A stretch of 64,000 nucleotides of DNA, taken from assembly GCF_037081715.1 (NCBI RefSeq), contig NZ_JAZDDH010000001.1:2480001-2544000 (forward strand), in the 5' to 3' direction. Position numbers and translations under genes: made by a program. The notes under the pieces are model-generated. The model was not told where the DNA came from. It did not search any database and worked only from the letters and a program-made list of their open reading frames with translations. Of this stretch, positions 33,229 to 42,733 are shown piece by piece; position 1 is the stretch's first letter, and each line of letters starts with the position of its first letter. The stretch comes from Halalkalicoccus sp. CG83. Lineage in GTDB: Archaea > Halobacteriota > Halobacteria > Halobacteriales > Halalkalicoccaceae.

Positions 33229-34539
33229 TCAGTCGTCGTACGGCCAGTCGCCGATCACCCGCATGCCCTCGGCCTGGTTCTCGTCCTCGAGGTCGGCCTC
33301 GATCGCTTCGGGCGAGCGGCGTTCGATCTCGACGTCGTCGCGCGCGAGGTGGACGACGAGTTCGGTCAACAGGATCGCCTGCTCGCGCAGGTCCCGGACC
33401 TCGATCTTCTCGAGCGTGTCGGCGAACGTGTGGCCCCAGCCCCGGCCCTGCTCGCCGGTGTCGCTCATCACGTGGTAGCCGGGCACCCCCCACTGGACGA
33501 ACGGCCAATGGTCGCTGTGGGGGCCCTGCTGGGGAATCGTCTCGACAGGGTGGCCGAAGCGCTCGCCGATCGTCTCGGCGGCCTCGCGCAGCTCGGGAAA
33601 GCCGTGAGTGGAGAACTCGAGGGTTCGTCCGCGGACGACCCCGTCGTTGTTGACGATCGCCTCGATCGCGTCGTGGTCGGCGTTCGCGGCGTAGTGCTCC
33701 GAGCCGATCAACCCCACTTCCTCGGCGCCGTAAACGACGAACTCCACTCGGGTCTCGAGTTCGTCCTCCCGATCGACCAGCGCGTTCGCGAGTTCGACGA
33801 CCATCGCCGTCCCCGCGCCGTTGTCCGCCGCGCCCTCCGCGATGTCGTGGGCGTCGACGTGGCTCGTGACGAGCAAGCGCTCGTCGGTCTCGGGGCCCAG
33901 TTCGGCGTGGACGTTCTGACTCGTGGCGTCGCCGATCTCGGCCTCCACCCCCACCGCGAGTTCGTCGCCCTCGAACCGACGGGCGAGGCGTGCACCCACC
34001 TCCGAGCTCACGCCGACGGCCGGGATCGCCCCGATCGGCTCCTCCGGCGTCCCGACGCTTCCCGTCGGGGGGAGACAGCCCTGGACGTGGTTTCGGTAGA
34101 CGAACGCCGCCGCTCCGCCCTCGACCGCGTAGTAGTACTTCTCGCGGCGGTGGATGTACCGGTCGTAGTGGTCGGGGACGTCGCTTCTGGCCATCACGAC
34201 CTTTCCCTCGACGTCGCTCTCCTCGAAGTCCTCCGGCAGGCCGTAGCCCAGATCGACGAACTCCCCCTCCGCCTCCTCGCTCGGGCTGCGTGGGAGCGCG
34301 ATACAGTCCTGGACCGTCTCGCCGGCGCGGATCTCGCTCGTTCCGCGCTCCCAGCCCTGGATGGGGAACTCCTCGATCGAGGCGTCGCGAGCGCCCGCCT
34401 CCGAGAGTGCCTCCCGGGTGAGTTCGGCGCCGCGTCGCTCGCCCTCGGTGCCGGCCATCCGATTCCCGAGGTCGACGAGGTCCTCCAGGTGGTCCCAGCC
34501 GGTCGTGCTGGTGAACGTCCGTCCGATCCAGTCGGTCAT
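33229..34539 (-). CDS. M28-family aminopeptidase with PA domain
   Basis: This 436-residue zinc peptidase has an inserted protease-associated domain at residues about 90-200. Metal ligands can be followed: His in VTSHVDAHD, bridging Asp in AADNGAGTA, the catalytic Glu pair in YGAEEVGLIGSEHY, a later Asp in NNDGVV, and the terminal His in GWGHTFADT. No signal peptide is seen, so it is probably a cytoplasmic enzyme degrading peptides. It precedes the NAD kinase-like gene on the same strand. Confidence 0.88.
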   Translation of the reverse strand: MTDWIGRTFTSTTGWDHLEDLVDLGNRMAGTEGERRGAELTREALSEAGARDASIEEFPIQGWERGTSEIRAGETVQDCIALPRSPSEEAEGEFVDLGYGLPEDFEESDVEGKVVMARSDVPDHYDRYIHRREKYYYAVEGGAAAFVYRNHVQGCLPPTGSVGTPEEPIGAIPAVGVSSEVGARLARRFEGDELAVGVEAEIGDATSQNVHAELGPETDERLLVTSHVDAHDIAEGAADNGAGTAMVVELANALVDREDELETRVEFVVYGAEEVGLIGSEHYAANADHDAIEAIVNNDGVVRGRTLEFSTHGFPELREAAETIGERFGHPVETIPQQGPHSDHWPFVQWGVPGYHVMSDTGEQGRGWGHTFADTLEKIEVRDLREQAILLTELVVHLARDDVEIERRSPEAIEADLEDENQAEGMRVIGDWPYDD

Positions 34540-34739
34540 GCTCCCGCGTGACGCCGGCGCGGGCCTAAGCGTTTCGAAGCGAAACCGGAGGACTCGCGGC
34601 TTCCCGGACGGAACACGGCGACGTTGTCGACACGCACGGGTATGCTGAAAACGGCGTACCGAACGACGGGCGCGTGTCCCTACGAACGTTCGGTGAAGGA
34701 TCGTCGACCACTACAGACGAAGACGCCATCGGGAGGAGA

Positions 34740-36149
34740 TCAGACCGCCGGCCGTACGTTCTGGTTGAGGTGGAATACGTTCTCCGGATCCCACTCGGCC
34801 TTGACAGCGACCAGTCGCTCGTAGGCGTCCGTCCCGAAGGCATCGTGGATGCGCTGTTCGCCCTCGTCGTGGCTGATGAAGTTGACGTATGTTCCGCCGG
34901 TCGCGTGTGGCGTTAGGGCGTCGAACAGATCGCGCGCCCAGGCGATGTGGACGTCGTCCTCGGCCGCTTCGCGCCAGCGCGACTGGACGTTCACTACCCA
35001 TTCGGCGTCCCGATGCTGGTACGGGGTCGATCCAGCGGGCCGCCGCGAGATCTCGCCCCCGAGCGCCATCATGCCGATGGTGGTCTCCGGGGAGACGATC
35101 GTAATGGCGTAGTCACACATGGCGTCGATGGCCTCGCCGCTCATCTCCGACAGGTAGTGTGCCTTCCAGTAGTTGCGCGCACCGGCGTCGGTCGCCGCGT
35201 CGAACATGGTCTGGAACGTCGCGTACGGTTTCGGTCCGACGGCGTCGACGATGGGCGACCCGATCCCACGGATGGGTGCGAGCGCTTTCTCCCCTGCCTC
35301 CACGCTGCCGGCATACATCACCACCACCATCAGCACCAGTTCGCCGTGAACCTCCTCCGGAAGGAACGGTGCGGGCGGCGCTTTGCGGATCGCCATGAGA
35401 CACGCGACCTCGTCGGGCGCCTCGCGGACGGCCGTCGCGACCTCGCGCATCACTGCGGGGGCGTCCGCGAAGTCGTAAGCGATCGGTCCCGCTAAAACGG
35501 TCGACTCGAGTTCGTGGAGATCGAACTCGAAGGCCGTTACGACGCCGAAGTTACCGCCGCCGCCGCGAAGCGCCCAGAACAGGTCGGGGTTCTCGTCCTC
35601 GCTGGCCGTGACGAACCGCCCGTCGGCGGTCACCAACTCGACCGATCGAAGGTTGTCGACCGTCAGCCCGAACGCCCGCGAGAGGTACCCGAATCCACCG
35701 CCCAGCGTCAGACCGGCGATGCCCGTCGAGGAGACGAACCCACCCGGGAGAACGAGCCCGTGTGCCTGGGTTTCGACGTCGACGTCGTGGAGGAGGGCGC
35801 CGGGTTCGATCCAGGCAGTCTTGGCCTTCGGATCGACGCGGACGGATCTCATCGCGGAGCAGTCGATCATCAGGCCGCCGTCACAGACGGCGTTCCCGGC
35901 GACGTTGTGCCCGCCGCCGCGAACGGCGATCTCCAGGTCGTGTTCGTGGGCGAACGCGATCGCCGTCATCACGTCGCTCGCGCCGAGCGGCCGGACGACG
36001 ACCGCCGGCGCCTTGTCGATCACCGCGTTCCAGATCGAACGCGCCTCGTCGTATCCGTCGTCGGTCGAGACCAGCACGTCACCTCTGAATTCGGTTCTGA
36101 ACGCTTCGATGACGGTCTCCGACGGTGGTGTAGTTGCTGCTATCGGCAT
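34740..36149 (-). CDS. FAD-linked oxidase, berberine-bridge-enzyme-like
   Basis: This 469-residue FAD-binding PCMH oxidoreductase has IAVRGGGHNVAG, in which the His normally carries covalent FAD, then STGIAGLTLGGGFGYLSRAFG (the second covalent Cys site of bicovalent members is not Cys here) and a BBE domain at the C-terminus ending FHLNQNVRP. No signal peptide is seen. Such enzymes oxidise sugars or alcohols with oxygen; the substrate is unknown. It stands alone. Confidence 0.85.
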   Translation of the reverse strand: MPIAATTPPSETVIEAFRTEFRGDVLVSTDDGYDEARSIWNAVIDKAPAVVVRPLGASDVMTAIAFAHEHDLEIAVRGGGHNVAGNAVCDGGLMIDCSAMRSVRVDPKAKTAWIEPGALLHDVDVETQAHGLVLPGGFVSSTGIAGLTLGGGFGYLSRAFGLTVDNLRSVELVTADGRFVTASEDENPDLFWALRGGGGNFGVVTAFEFDLHELESTVLAGPIAYDFADAPAVMREVATAVREAPDEVACLMAIRKAPPAPFLPEEVHGELVLMVVVMYAGSVEAGEKALAPIRGIGSPIVDAVGPKPYATFQTMFDAATDAGARNYWKAHYLSEMSGEAIDAMCDYAITIVSPETTIGMMALGGEISRRPAGSTPYQHRDAEWVVNVQSRWREAAEDDVHIAWARDLFDALTPHATGGTYVNFISHDEGEQRIHDAFGTDAYERLVAVKAEWDPENVFHLNQNVRPAV

Positions 36150-36397
36150 GACCTACATCATAGATCATTGGATACCTCGGAGCATAGTCTAGTATGACTC
36201 CGTTCCGATAGCTTCCATGGGGAGCACAGTAGGCTCTACGAACGACCCCGACTCCGACTGAAGCGACAGGAGACGTACGGGCACGGTCCAACGGCGACCG
36301 TGACCGCGAGCGACGACCGAATCGGTCGTGAAGGGTTCATACGAGTGGTGTGAGGCGGTGGGCTGACGGTACCGGCCGGGACGTGACGAGTGCGGCG
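36150..36397. other. Intergenic stretch, no gene supported
   Basis: It contains the likely promoter of the FAD oxidase (AT-rich around 36150-36195) and nothing else that I can identify. Confidence 0.35.
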
Positions 36398-36652
36398 TCA
36401 GATCATCCCTTCCTCCTCGAGGCCGGTCATCACGTCGTCGACGAGCGAGTCGGGATCCTCGTAGGGGAACTCCTGGTGACCCGACAGCCGGCTGGCGATC
36501 TCCATCGCGGTGAAGCTGGTGTCGCCGGACTCGAACTTCGTCGCGGGACCGTTGGGCAGCGCGGGGACGAGGTCCATCTGGTTCTTAACGGGATAGTCGG
36601 CGCCTTCGAAGGCGTCGTACAGCTGCGAGCGGAGTTCGTCTCTGTCGGCCAT
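36398..36652 (-). CDS. MTH865-like family protein
   Basis: This 84-residue protein shows the pattern of the archaeal MTH865 family: an EF-hand-like helical fold with LRSQLYDAFEGADYPV, LVPALPNGPATKFESGD and FPYEDPDSLVDDVM. Family members are small and of unknown function. The ATG at 36652 gives the family start; seven more codons upstream are possible. It is divergent from the prenyl synthase gene. Confidence 0.75.
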   Translation of the reverse strand: MADRDELRSQLYDAFEGADYPVKNQMDLVPALPNGPATKFESGDTSFTAMEIASRLSGHQEFPYEDPDSLVDDVMTGLEEEGMI

Positions 36653-36766
36653 CGGCCGTGTGTGTACGCGCATCGGACAAAAAGGGTTCGGGAACGACTG
36701 GGAACGGGGGGGGATCGACGGCGACGGAACTGAAGCTTTTTGACCGCGCCGGTCGAGTCCCGCGGT

Positions 36767-37831
36767 ATGCGGGACGTTCTAGCCGAGTGGCGACCGGTCG
36801 TCGATCGAGCGCTCGAGGAGCTCCTGCCCCGCGAGATCGACGAGGACTACCTCGCCGAGTGGTTCGGGCCGGCGAGCTACTGCCACGATCCAGACGCGAT
36901 TCAGCGTGCGCTCTCGGACCCGATCTGGGACCTGCTCGATCGGGGCGGGAAGCGCTGGCGGGCGGTCGTCTGTCTGCTCCTGCTCGACGGGTTCGGCGCG
37001 GATCCCGAGGACCACCTGCTCTACGCCTGCATTCCCGAGCTCCTCCACAACGGGACGATCATCGTCGACGACGTCGAGGACGGCGCAGAGATGCGCCGGG
37101 GCGAGCCCGCGCTCCACCACCGGTTCGGACAGGACGTCGCGCTCAACGCGGGCAACGCGATGTACTTCCTACCGCTGAAGGTGATCAACGCGAACCCCGG
37201 CGACCTCGACGCGGAGACCCAGCTCGCGGCGTACGACATGCTGATCTACGAGCTGAACCGCACCCACCTCGGACAGGGCATGGACATCTACTGGCACCGG
37301 AACCGGGAGGCGACCGTCGAGGAGGCGGAGTACCTCGAGATGTGTGCGTGCAAGACGGGCTGTCTCGGGCGGATCGTCGCGCGCCTCGCCGCGATCCTCA
37401 CCGACCAGCCCGACGAGGTCGAGCGCGAGGTCGCCGCCTACGCCGAGGAGATGTCGATCGCCTTCCAGATCGGTGACGACATCCTCGACGTCGAGAACAG
37501 CCTCGAGCAGGCCGGCGAGTTCGGCAAGGCCTTCGGCAACGACATCCGCGAGGGCAAGCGGACCCTGATGGTGATCCACGCACTCGACAGCGTGGAGCAA
37601 CGGGAGGCCGACCGGCTCGTCTCCATCCTCCACGCCGAGGAGAACTCGCGCGAGGAGGTCCTGGAGGCGATCGAGATCCTCCAGACCGCCGGCAGCATCG
37701 AGTACGCCCGCGAACGGGCGCTCACGTTCGCCGAGTCCGCACGCGGCCACCTCGCGAACGTTCCCCTCGAGGAGGAGCGTGCCGACCAGCTCGCGTCGTT
37801 CACCGCGTTCGTCATCGAACGGGACGCGTGA
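36767..37831 (+). CDS. Polyprenyl (geranylgeranyl/geranylfarnesyl) diphosphate synthase
   Basis: This 354-residue trans-isoprenyl diphosphate synthase makes the C20 (or C25) chains of archaeal lipids. The two aspartate motifs are DDVED (residues 101-105) followed by MRRGEPALHH, and GDDILD (236-241); GGKRWRA near residue 60 and GKRTLMVIHAL are also typical. Chain length cannot be decided. GCTTTTTGAC at about 36735-36744 is a TATA-like element supporting the 36767 start. Confidence 0.9.
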   Translation: MRDVLAEWRPVVDRALEELLPREIDEDYLAEWFGPASYCHDPDAIQRALSDPIWDLLDRGGKRWRAVVCLLLLDGFGADPEDHLLYACIPELLHNGTIIVDDVEDGAEMRRGEPALHHRFGQDVALNAGNAMYFLPLKVINANPGDLDAETQLAAYDMLIYELNRTHLGQGMDIYWHRNREATVEEAEYLEMCACKTGCLGRIVARLAAILTDQPDEVEREVAAYAEEMSIAFQIGDDILDVENSLEQAGEFGKAFGNDIREGKRTLMVIHALDSVEQREADRLVSILHAEENSREEVLEAIEILQTAGSIEYARERALTFAESARGHLANVPLEEERADQLASFTAFVIERDA

Positions 37832-37917
37832 GACGTGCCGTTTCCATCATCTACTCCCTCCGCCGGAAGGGACACGGACGTCCGTTCTCCGCTCGCGAGC
37901 CGCCGGAGAGCCGTCGG

Positions 37918-38316
37918 TCAGCGGGACGGCCCGTCGACGAACCGGTAGATCAGTATCGGAGTGGCGCCAACCACTAGCACCACCGACGAGAACCACACCC
38001 AGATGGGGACGAAGCGACCGCTCGCCGACTCCACGAGACCGCCGACCACGCCGACGACGACGAGACCGCCGACCACCGATCCCGCTACCGCCGCCGGTCG
38101 GGAATCGCCGGTGCGATACGAGTACAGACCCACGACGACCACTCCGAGGCCGGTCGTGACGGCGATGCCCTTCGCCACGAGCATGACGAAAGCGAGGGCC
38201 CCGCTGGACGAGGGGAGATACGCCACCGGAAGGACCGCGACGAGAACTCCGAGCGCGGAGACGAGAAACGGGAGGCGATCGGGAAGGACGCCCTTGGCAG
38301 CCGATTCACGTCTCAT
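37918..38316 (-). CDS. Four-helix membrane protein, unknown
   Basis: This 132-residue hydrophobic protein has helices at about residues 15-33, 40-64, 76-94 and 105-123 and a basic N-terminus. It lies between two rightward genes on the opposite strand. I do not recognise the family. Confidence 0.55.
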   Translation of the reverse strand: MRRESAAKGVLPDRLPFLVSALGVLVAVLPVAYLPSSSGALAFVMLVAKGIAVTTGLGVVVVGLYSYRTGDSRPAAVAGSVVGGLVVVGVVGGLVESASGRFVPIWVWFSSVVLVVGATPILIYRFVDGPSR

Positions 38317-38448
38317 ACCGCGTCTTCCCCGCTATCTCGGTAAATCCTTTCCGTCGTCTCAACGAACGAGCACCAGTGTACGTATCTGGCCGGCTCCATC
38401 GAGAGGGTCCCCTCGTGATTTATGCCGGCCGACCCGCCATGAACGCGT

Positions 38449-39567
38449 ATGGCGGACGACCCCCACTTCGACTTCGACTTCGACCTCCTGAAACGCCTCA
38501 CCGAGGAACGCGGCGTCCCCGGCTACGAGGACCGCATCCGCGGGATCGTCCGCGAGGAGCTCTCGGGAGCGGTCGACGAGATCCGCTCGGACGCGATGGG
38601 CAACGTGATCGGCACCGTCGAGGGCGACTCCGAGTTCTCGGTGGCGGTCGCAGCACACATGGACGAGATCGGCTTCATGGTCACGCACGTCGACGAGGAC
38701 GGGTTCGTCTCGGTCGACCCCCTCGGCGGGTTCGACGCGCGGGTGTTGAAGGCCCAGCGGGTGACCGTCCACACCGAGGTTCCCGAATCCGAGTCCGAGG
38801 AATCGGGAGCCAGCGAGACGCCGTCTCGCGCTGACGGCGACCTCCCCGGCGTGATCGGCTCGCCACCGCCACACACGCTCGACGAGGAGGAACGCGAGCG
38901 AACCCCGAAGGTCGAGGACGTCCGCATCGACCTCGGGCTCCCCGCGGAGGAGGCCGACGAGCGCGTCTCGCCGGGTGACCCCGTGACGCTCTCTCAGACC
39001 ACCGAACGCGTCGGCGAGCACGTCACCGGCAAGGCGCTCGACGACCGGGTGAGCGTCTTCGCGATGATCGAGGCCGCACGCCGGATCGAGGATCCCACGC
39101 CGACGATCCACTTCGCCGCCACCGTCCAGGAGGAGGTCGGCCTCCGAGGGGCTCGTGCCCTGGGTGTCGATCTCGATCCCGATCTGGCGATCGCGCTCGA
39201 CGTGACCGTCGCGAACGACGTCCCCGGCTTCGAGGCCGGCAAGTACGTCACCGAGTGCGGCGAGGGGACGGCGATCAAGCTGAAGGACTCGAGCGTGATC
39301 ACCAGCCCGAAGGTCCACCGCCGTCTACGCGAGGTCGCCGAGTCGGAGTCGATCCCCCACCAGTTCGAGATCCTGCCCGCCGGCGGCACCGACACCGCGG
39401 GCTTCCAGACGCCCGCGGGCGCCAAACCGGTAGGTGCGATCTCGATCCCTACCCGGTATCTCCACACCGTTACCGAGAGCGCCCACGCGGAGGACGTCGC
39501 GGCGACGATCGACCTTCTAACGGCGTTTCTCGAGAGCGAAACGGGGGAGCGGGACTACGCGTTCTGA
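38449..39567 (+). CDS. M42-family glutamyl/leucyl aminopeptidase
   Basis: This 372-residue TET-type cobalt/zinc aminopeptidase has metal and catalytic residues in VAAHMDEIGF, KALDDRVSVF, ATVQEEVGLRGA (catalytic Glu pair), IALDVTVAND and the final RYLHTVTE His. An acidic insertion (about residues 112-155) interrupts the domain after VLKAQRVTVHT; in M42 enzymes the dimerisation domain lies here. Such enzymes form dodecameric shells that finish peptide breakdown after the proteasome. Confidence 0.9.
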   Translation: MADDPHFDFDFDLLKRLTEERGVPGYEDRIRGIVREELSGAVDEIRSDAMGNVIGTVEGDSEFSVAVAAHMDEIGFMVTHVDEDGFVSVDPLGGFDARVLKAQRVTVHTEVPESESEESGASETPSRADGDLPGVIGSPPPHTLDEEERERTPKVEDVRIDLGLPAEEADERVSPGDPVTLSQTTERVGEHVTGKALDDRVSVFAMIEAARRIEDPTPTIHFAATVQEEVGLRGARALGVDLDPDLAIALDVTVANDVPGFEAGKYVTECGEGTAIKLKDSSVITSPKVHRRLREVAESESIPHQFEILPAGGTDTAGFQTPAGAKPVGAISIPTRYLHTVTESAHAEDVAATIDLLTAFLESETGERDYAF

Positions 39568-39611
39568 GGCAAACCAACATATTCAGTACGGGGCGTTCCC
39601 AAGCCCCGCGT

Positions 39612-40400
39612 ATGATCGAGGACGACGAGAATCCGAAGGACCTCTCGCGCCGATCGTTCATGCGGGAAACGGCGTTCGGCGCCACCGCGGCTACCGGAGC
39701 AGCCGCCGCGAGCGGGGTGGCGAGCGCACAGGAGGAAAACGCGAGTGGCAACGAGAGCGGCGGGGGGAACGAGAGCGGCGGGGGGAACGAGAGCGGAGAA
39801 GGGAACGAAAGCGGCGGCAACGAAAGCGGTGGCGGCAACGAGAGTGGCGGCGCGAGCGGTAACGTCGAGCCCGCCTGGCCGTCGTTCGTCACGGACGCGA
39901 ACAACTACGACGGCACCGAGGACCTCCGCGGCCAGGAGGAGGCCACCGTCGAGGTCGGCGCCGGCGACGACGGATTGGCGTTCGCGCCGCCGGCGGTCTG
40001 GGTCGACACGGGCACGAACGTGATCTGGGAGTGGACCGGCGAGGGCGGCGGCCACAACGTCGCGGCGGTCGAAGGGGGAGAGTTCGCGAGCGAGGTCACC
40101 GACGAGGCCGGGTTCACCTTCGAGAACACCTTCGAGGAGGGGGGCATCACCACGTACGAGTGTGAGCCCCACACCGGACAGGGGATGCACGGCGGCGTCG
40201 CCGTCGGCGAGGACATCGAGACCCAGGAGGTCCAGTCAGAGGGTGGCGGCGAGGGTGGGGAGGACGCCGGAGGCGTCCAGCTCCCGGGCGCGGCGCGGGC
40301 GGTCGGGGTCGCGCTCACCGTCGCGCTGGGCTCGACCCTCGGCTTCGCCTACATGTTCATGCGATACGGTGGCGACTACGAGGGCGACCAGGTCGAGTAG
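39612..40400 (+). CDS. Second halocyanin-like copper protein
   Basis: This 262-residue paralogue of the protein at 27530 has a Tat signal (LSRRSFMRETAFG), then a low-complexity stalk of NESGGG-type repeats (residues about 40-75), the cupredoxin with His in GGGHNV and ligands in YECEPHTGQGMHGG, a Gly/Glu linker and a C-terminal transmembrane helix. It is a membrane-tethered electron carrier not linked to the bc operon; it may serve another oxidase. Two 55-bp stretches are identical with the first gene, so the two were copied or converted recently. Confidence 0.9.
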   Translation: MIEDDENPKDLSRRSFMRETAFGATAATGAAAASGVASAQEENASGNESGGGNESGGGNESGEGNESGGNESGGGNESGGASGNVEPAWPSFVTDANNYDGTEDLRGQEEATVEVGAGDDGLAFAPPAVWVDTGTNVIWEWTGEGGGHNVAAVEGGEFASEVTDEAGFTFENTFEEGGITTYECEPHTGQGMHGGVAVGEDIETQEVQSEGGGEGGEDAGGVQLPGAARAVGVALTVALGSTLGFAYMFMRYGGDYEGDQVE

Positions 40401-40561
40401 GTCGCGAGCGACCCCTCGATCGGGAGGATGCGACCAGCACTTCGGACGGACGACAGATACGTACCGCACCGACGGAATCGGATCCCGAGATCCGAGCCCG
40501 CCGGTGGATCGGGGCCGCTCGCCGACGTCCTCCACGAGACCGCTGGAGAGGTATTACCGAC

Positions 40562-41899
40562 TCACAGCGCTGCCGTGACGGCGTCGACGAACTCGGTCTT
40601 CATGAACGCGACGACGTGATCTCCCGGCTCGATGACGGTCTCCCCACGAGGGATGATACACTCGCCGTCACGGGTGATCGCGCCGATCACCACCTCCGTC
40701 GGGAGATCGGCCATCGCGTCGGCGAGGCTCCGGCCGGCGAGGATGCTCTCGTCGTCGATCTCGATCTCGAGGATCTCCGCCCGGTCGTTGTGCACCAGCG
40801 AGACGTTCTCCGCCCGCCCCTCGTGGGTGAAGCGGGTGATCTCCTCGGCGACCACCTCGCGGGGGTTGACCGCGGCGTCGACGCCGACCGCCTCGAAGAG
40901 ATCGACGTAGTCGCCGTGTTCGACCACCGCGTCCGCCCGTCTGGCACCGAGCTGTTTCGCGAGCAGCGAGATCAATAGGTTGGTCTCGTCGTGGGTGAGC
41001 GCGCTCACGACGACGTCGGCCTCGTCGATGTGCTCGCGCGAGAGGAACTCGATGTCGGTCGCGTCGCTCTCCATGACCATCGTCTTCGGGAGCCGTTCGG
41101 CGAGTTCTCGCGCCCGGTCGTGATCGGACTCGATCAGCCGGGGACGCAGACCGCGCTCCTCGAGCATTCGGGCGGTCTGAAAGCCGATCTCGCTGCCCCC
41201 GATGATGACGATCTGCTCGGCCGAGTCGGGCGTCTCGGTCGGCGTCAGTTCGGCCGCGAACCCCTGGACGCTCTCGGGGCTGCCGATGACGACGACGTAG
41301 TCGTCCGCCGAGAGGACGGTCTCCCCGCTCGCGATCTCGACGTCGTCCTCGCGGATCACGCCGACGAAGGTGAGCGAGTCGAAACGATCGGCCTCCGCGA
41401 CGGTGTGGCCGGTCACGGGACTGTCCTCGGGGATCTGGAATTCCGCCATCTGGACGGCCCCGCCTGCGAAGCGGTCGACGTCGCGGGCCGCCGGCAGGCC
41501 GATGAGGGCGACGATCGCCTCCGCGGCGAGCAGATCGGTACAGACCATGAAGTCGACGCCGAACGCCTTGTCCGAGCGCTCCCAGGTGTCGAGCAGGTCC
41601 GGCTTCTTCACCCGCGCGATCGTGAAGACGTCGCTCACGGCCTTCGCGGCGCTGCAGGCGACGATGTTGGTCTCGTCGTTGTCGGTGCTCGCGATCAGCA
41701 TGTCGGCCTCGTCGATGCCGGCCTCCTCGAGAACCGGCACGGAGGTACCGTCACCCTTGATCGGGAGGGCGTCGACCGAGTAGGTCAGCTCGTCGACGCG
41801 GTCGCCGTCGACGTCGATCACGACGACCTCATGGGTATCGGACAGATCGGCCGCGATGGAGGAGCCGACCTCTCCCGCGCCGATGATGATCACCCGCAC
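40562..41899 (-). CDS. trkA: Trk-type potassium uptake regulatory protein TrkA
   Basis: This 445-residue cytoplasmic NAD-binding regulator of a K+ channel is composed of two RCK modules: RCK-N GxGxxG in MRVIIIGAGEVGSSIA, then a TrkA-C domain (about 140-220), a second VIIGGSEIGFQTARML (about 230-340) and a final TrkA-C (to 445). The double-module length is standard. It starts with GTG at 41899. High cytoplasmic potassium is the salt-in strategy of haloarchaea. The channel subunit is not adjacent. Confidence 0.9.
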   Translation of the reverse strand: MRVIIIGAGEVGSSIAADLSDTHEVVVIDVDGDRVDELTYSVDALPIKGDGTSVPVLEEAGIDEADMLIASTDNDETNIVACSAAKAVSDVFTIARVKKPDLLDTWERSDKAFGVDFMVCTDLLAAEAIVALIGLPAARDVDRFAGGAVQMAEFQIPEDSPVTGHTVAEADRFDSLTFVGVIREDDVEIASGETVLSADDYVVVIGSPESVQGFAAELTPTETPDSAEQIVIIGGSEIGFQTARMLEERGLRPRLIESDHDRARELAERLPKTMVMESDATDIEFLSREHIDEADVVVSALTHDETNLLISLLAKQLGARRADAVVEHGDYVDLFEAVGVDAAVNPREVVAEEITRFTHEGRAENVSLVHNDRAEILEIEIDDESILAGRSLADAMADLPTEVVIGAITRDGECIIPRGETVIEPGDHVVAFMKTEFVDAVTAAL

Positions 41900-41965
41900 G
41901 AAACCACCGATAGTGTCATTGTCGCGCGGTTCGGTGCCGCCGCGTATGGGTATTTCCCTTCGGCC

Positions 41966-42496
41966 TCAGATCGAGTCCGGTTTCTGGTGGACGACCAGTT
42001 CGATCGGGCGGGACTCGCCCTCGAGGTCGGCAACGACCCGTTCGACGACGCGTTCGGCCTCCTGGAGGACGAGGGGTTTGACCTTCGATATCACCCAGCC
42101 GATCGAGACGAGCCGGGGAAGGTCGATCGCGCTTCCGTCGGCCGAGCCGGGGTCGAAGCCGACCTCCAGACGGATCCGGGAGGCGGTCTCGTACCCCTCG
42201 GGCGCCTCCTCGGGCACCTCCTCGATCGACCACCGGCCCCGAGCGTCGATGTCCTTGACGAGCCGCCAATCGATGCTGTGTGGGGGATCGACCGCCGTCA
42301 CCTCCGACCGGGCCGTGTGGGTGATCTTCCACCACGCCAGACGGAGGTCGTACTGCGTGCCGGGCGAGCCGTCGCCGTGCTGGCGAACGTCGGTGAGGTA
42401 CTTGGAGTAGTTCGCGTATCGGGGGAAGTCGATGAGGAACTCGTAGACCTCCTCGGGCGGCAGATAGACGACCGTGCTCAGTTCGACTTCGTCCAC
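41966..42496 (-). CDS. SRPBCC-fold (COQ10/polyketide-cyclase-like) protein
   Basis: This 176-residue START-like protein has the typical beginning STVVYLPPEEVYEFLIDFPRYANYSKYL and the C-terminal amphipathic helix LVLQEAERVVERVVADLE. It has a hydrophobic cavity fold for binding small hydrophobic ligands. It lies 66 bases upstream of trkA on the same strand and starts with GTG. The ligand is unknown. Confidence 0.75.
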   Translation of the reverse strand: MDEVELSTVVYLPPEEVYEFLIDFPRYANYSKYLTDVRQHGDGSPGTQYDLRLAWWKITHTARSEVTAVDPPHSIDWRLVKDIDARGRWSIEEVPEEAPEGYETASRIRLEVGFDPGSADGSAIDLPRLVSIGWVISKVKPLVLQEAERVVERVVADLEGESRPIELVVHQKPDSI

Positions 42497-42733
42497 GCCC
42501 CCAGTACCGCGGAACGCGAAGTAAGCGTTGGGATTCGGTGGCTCCGGTCGCTACGTCGACCCGGGAAGGTCGCCTCCCTCCGTGGCGACTGTGGGGTTCG
42601 GCTCGCGGAACCGACCGAAGGGCGCCAACCGCGGTTCACCATCGCCCCGACTCAGGGTCGTTCAACGCGTTTTTCCGGGACGTAGCGATGAGGCGACCGC
42701 TCGGTGGAACGGCCGATCGAGCGGAGAACCGAA

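Noticed and set aside
32344-34551. 735-codon rightward open frame
   Set aside because: Shadow of the NAD kinase-like and M28 peptidase genes, which have intact motifs on the other strand.
39730-39865. Repeated GGNGGNAACGAGAGC units as possible CRISPR or satellite repeat
   Set aside because: They are in frame and encode an NESGGG-type stalk of the second halocyanin; no spacers.
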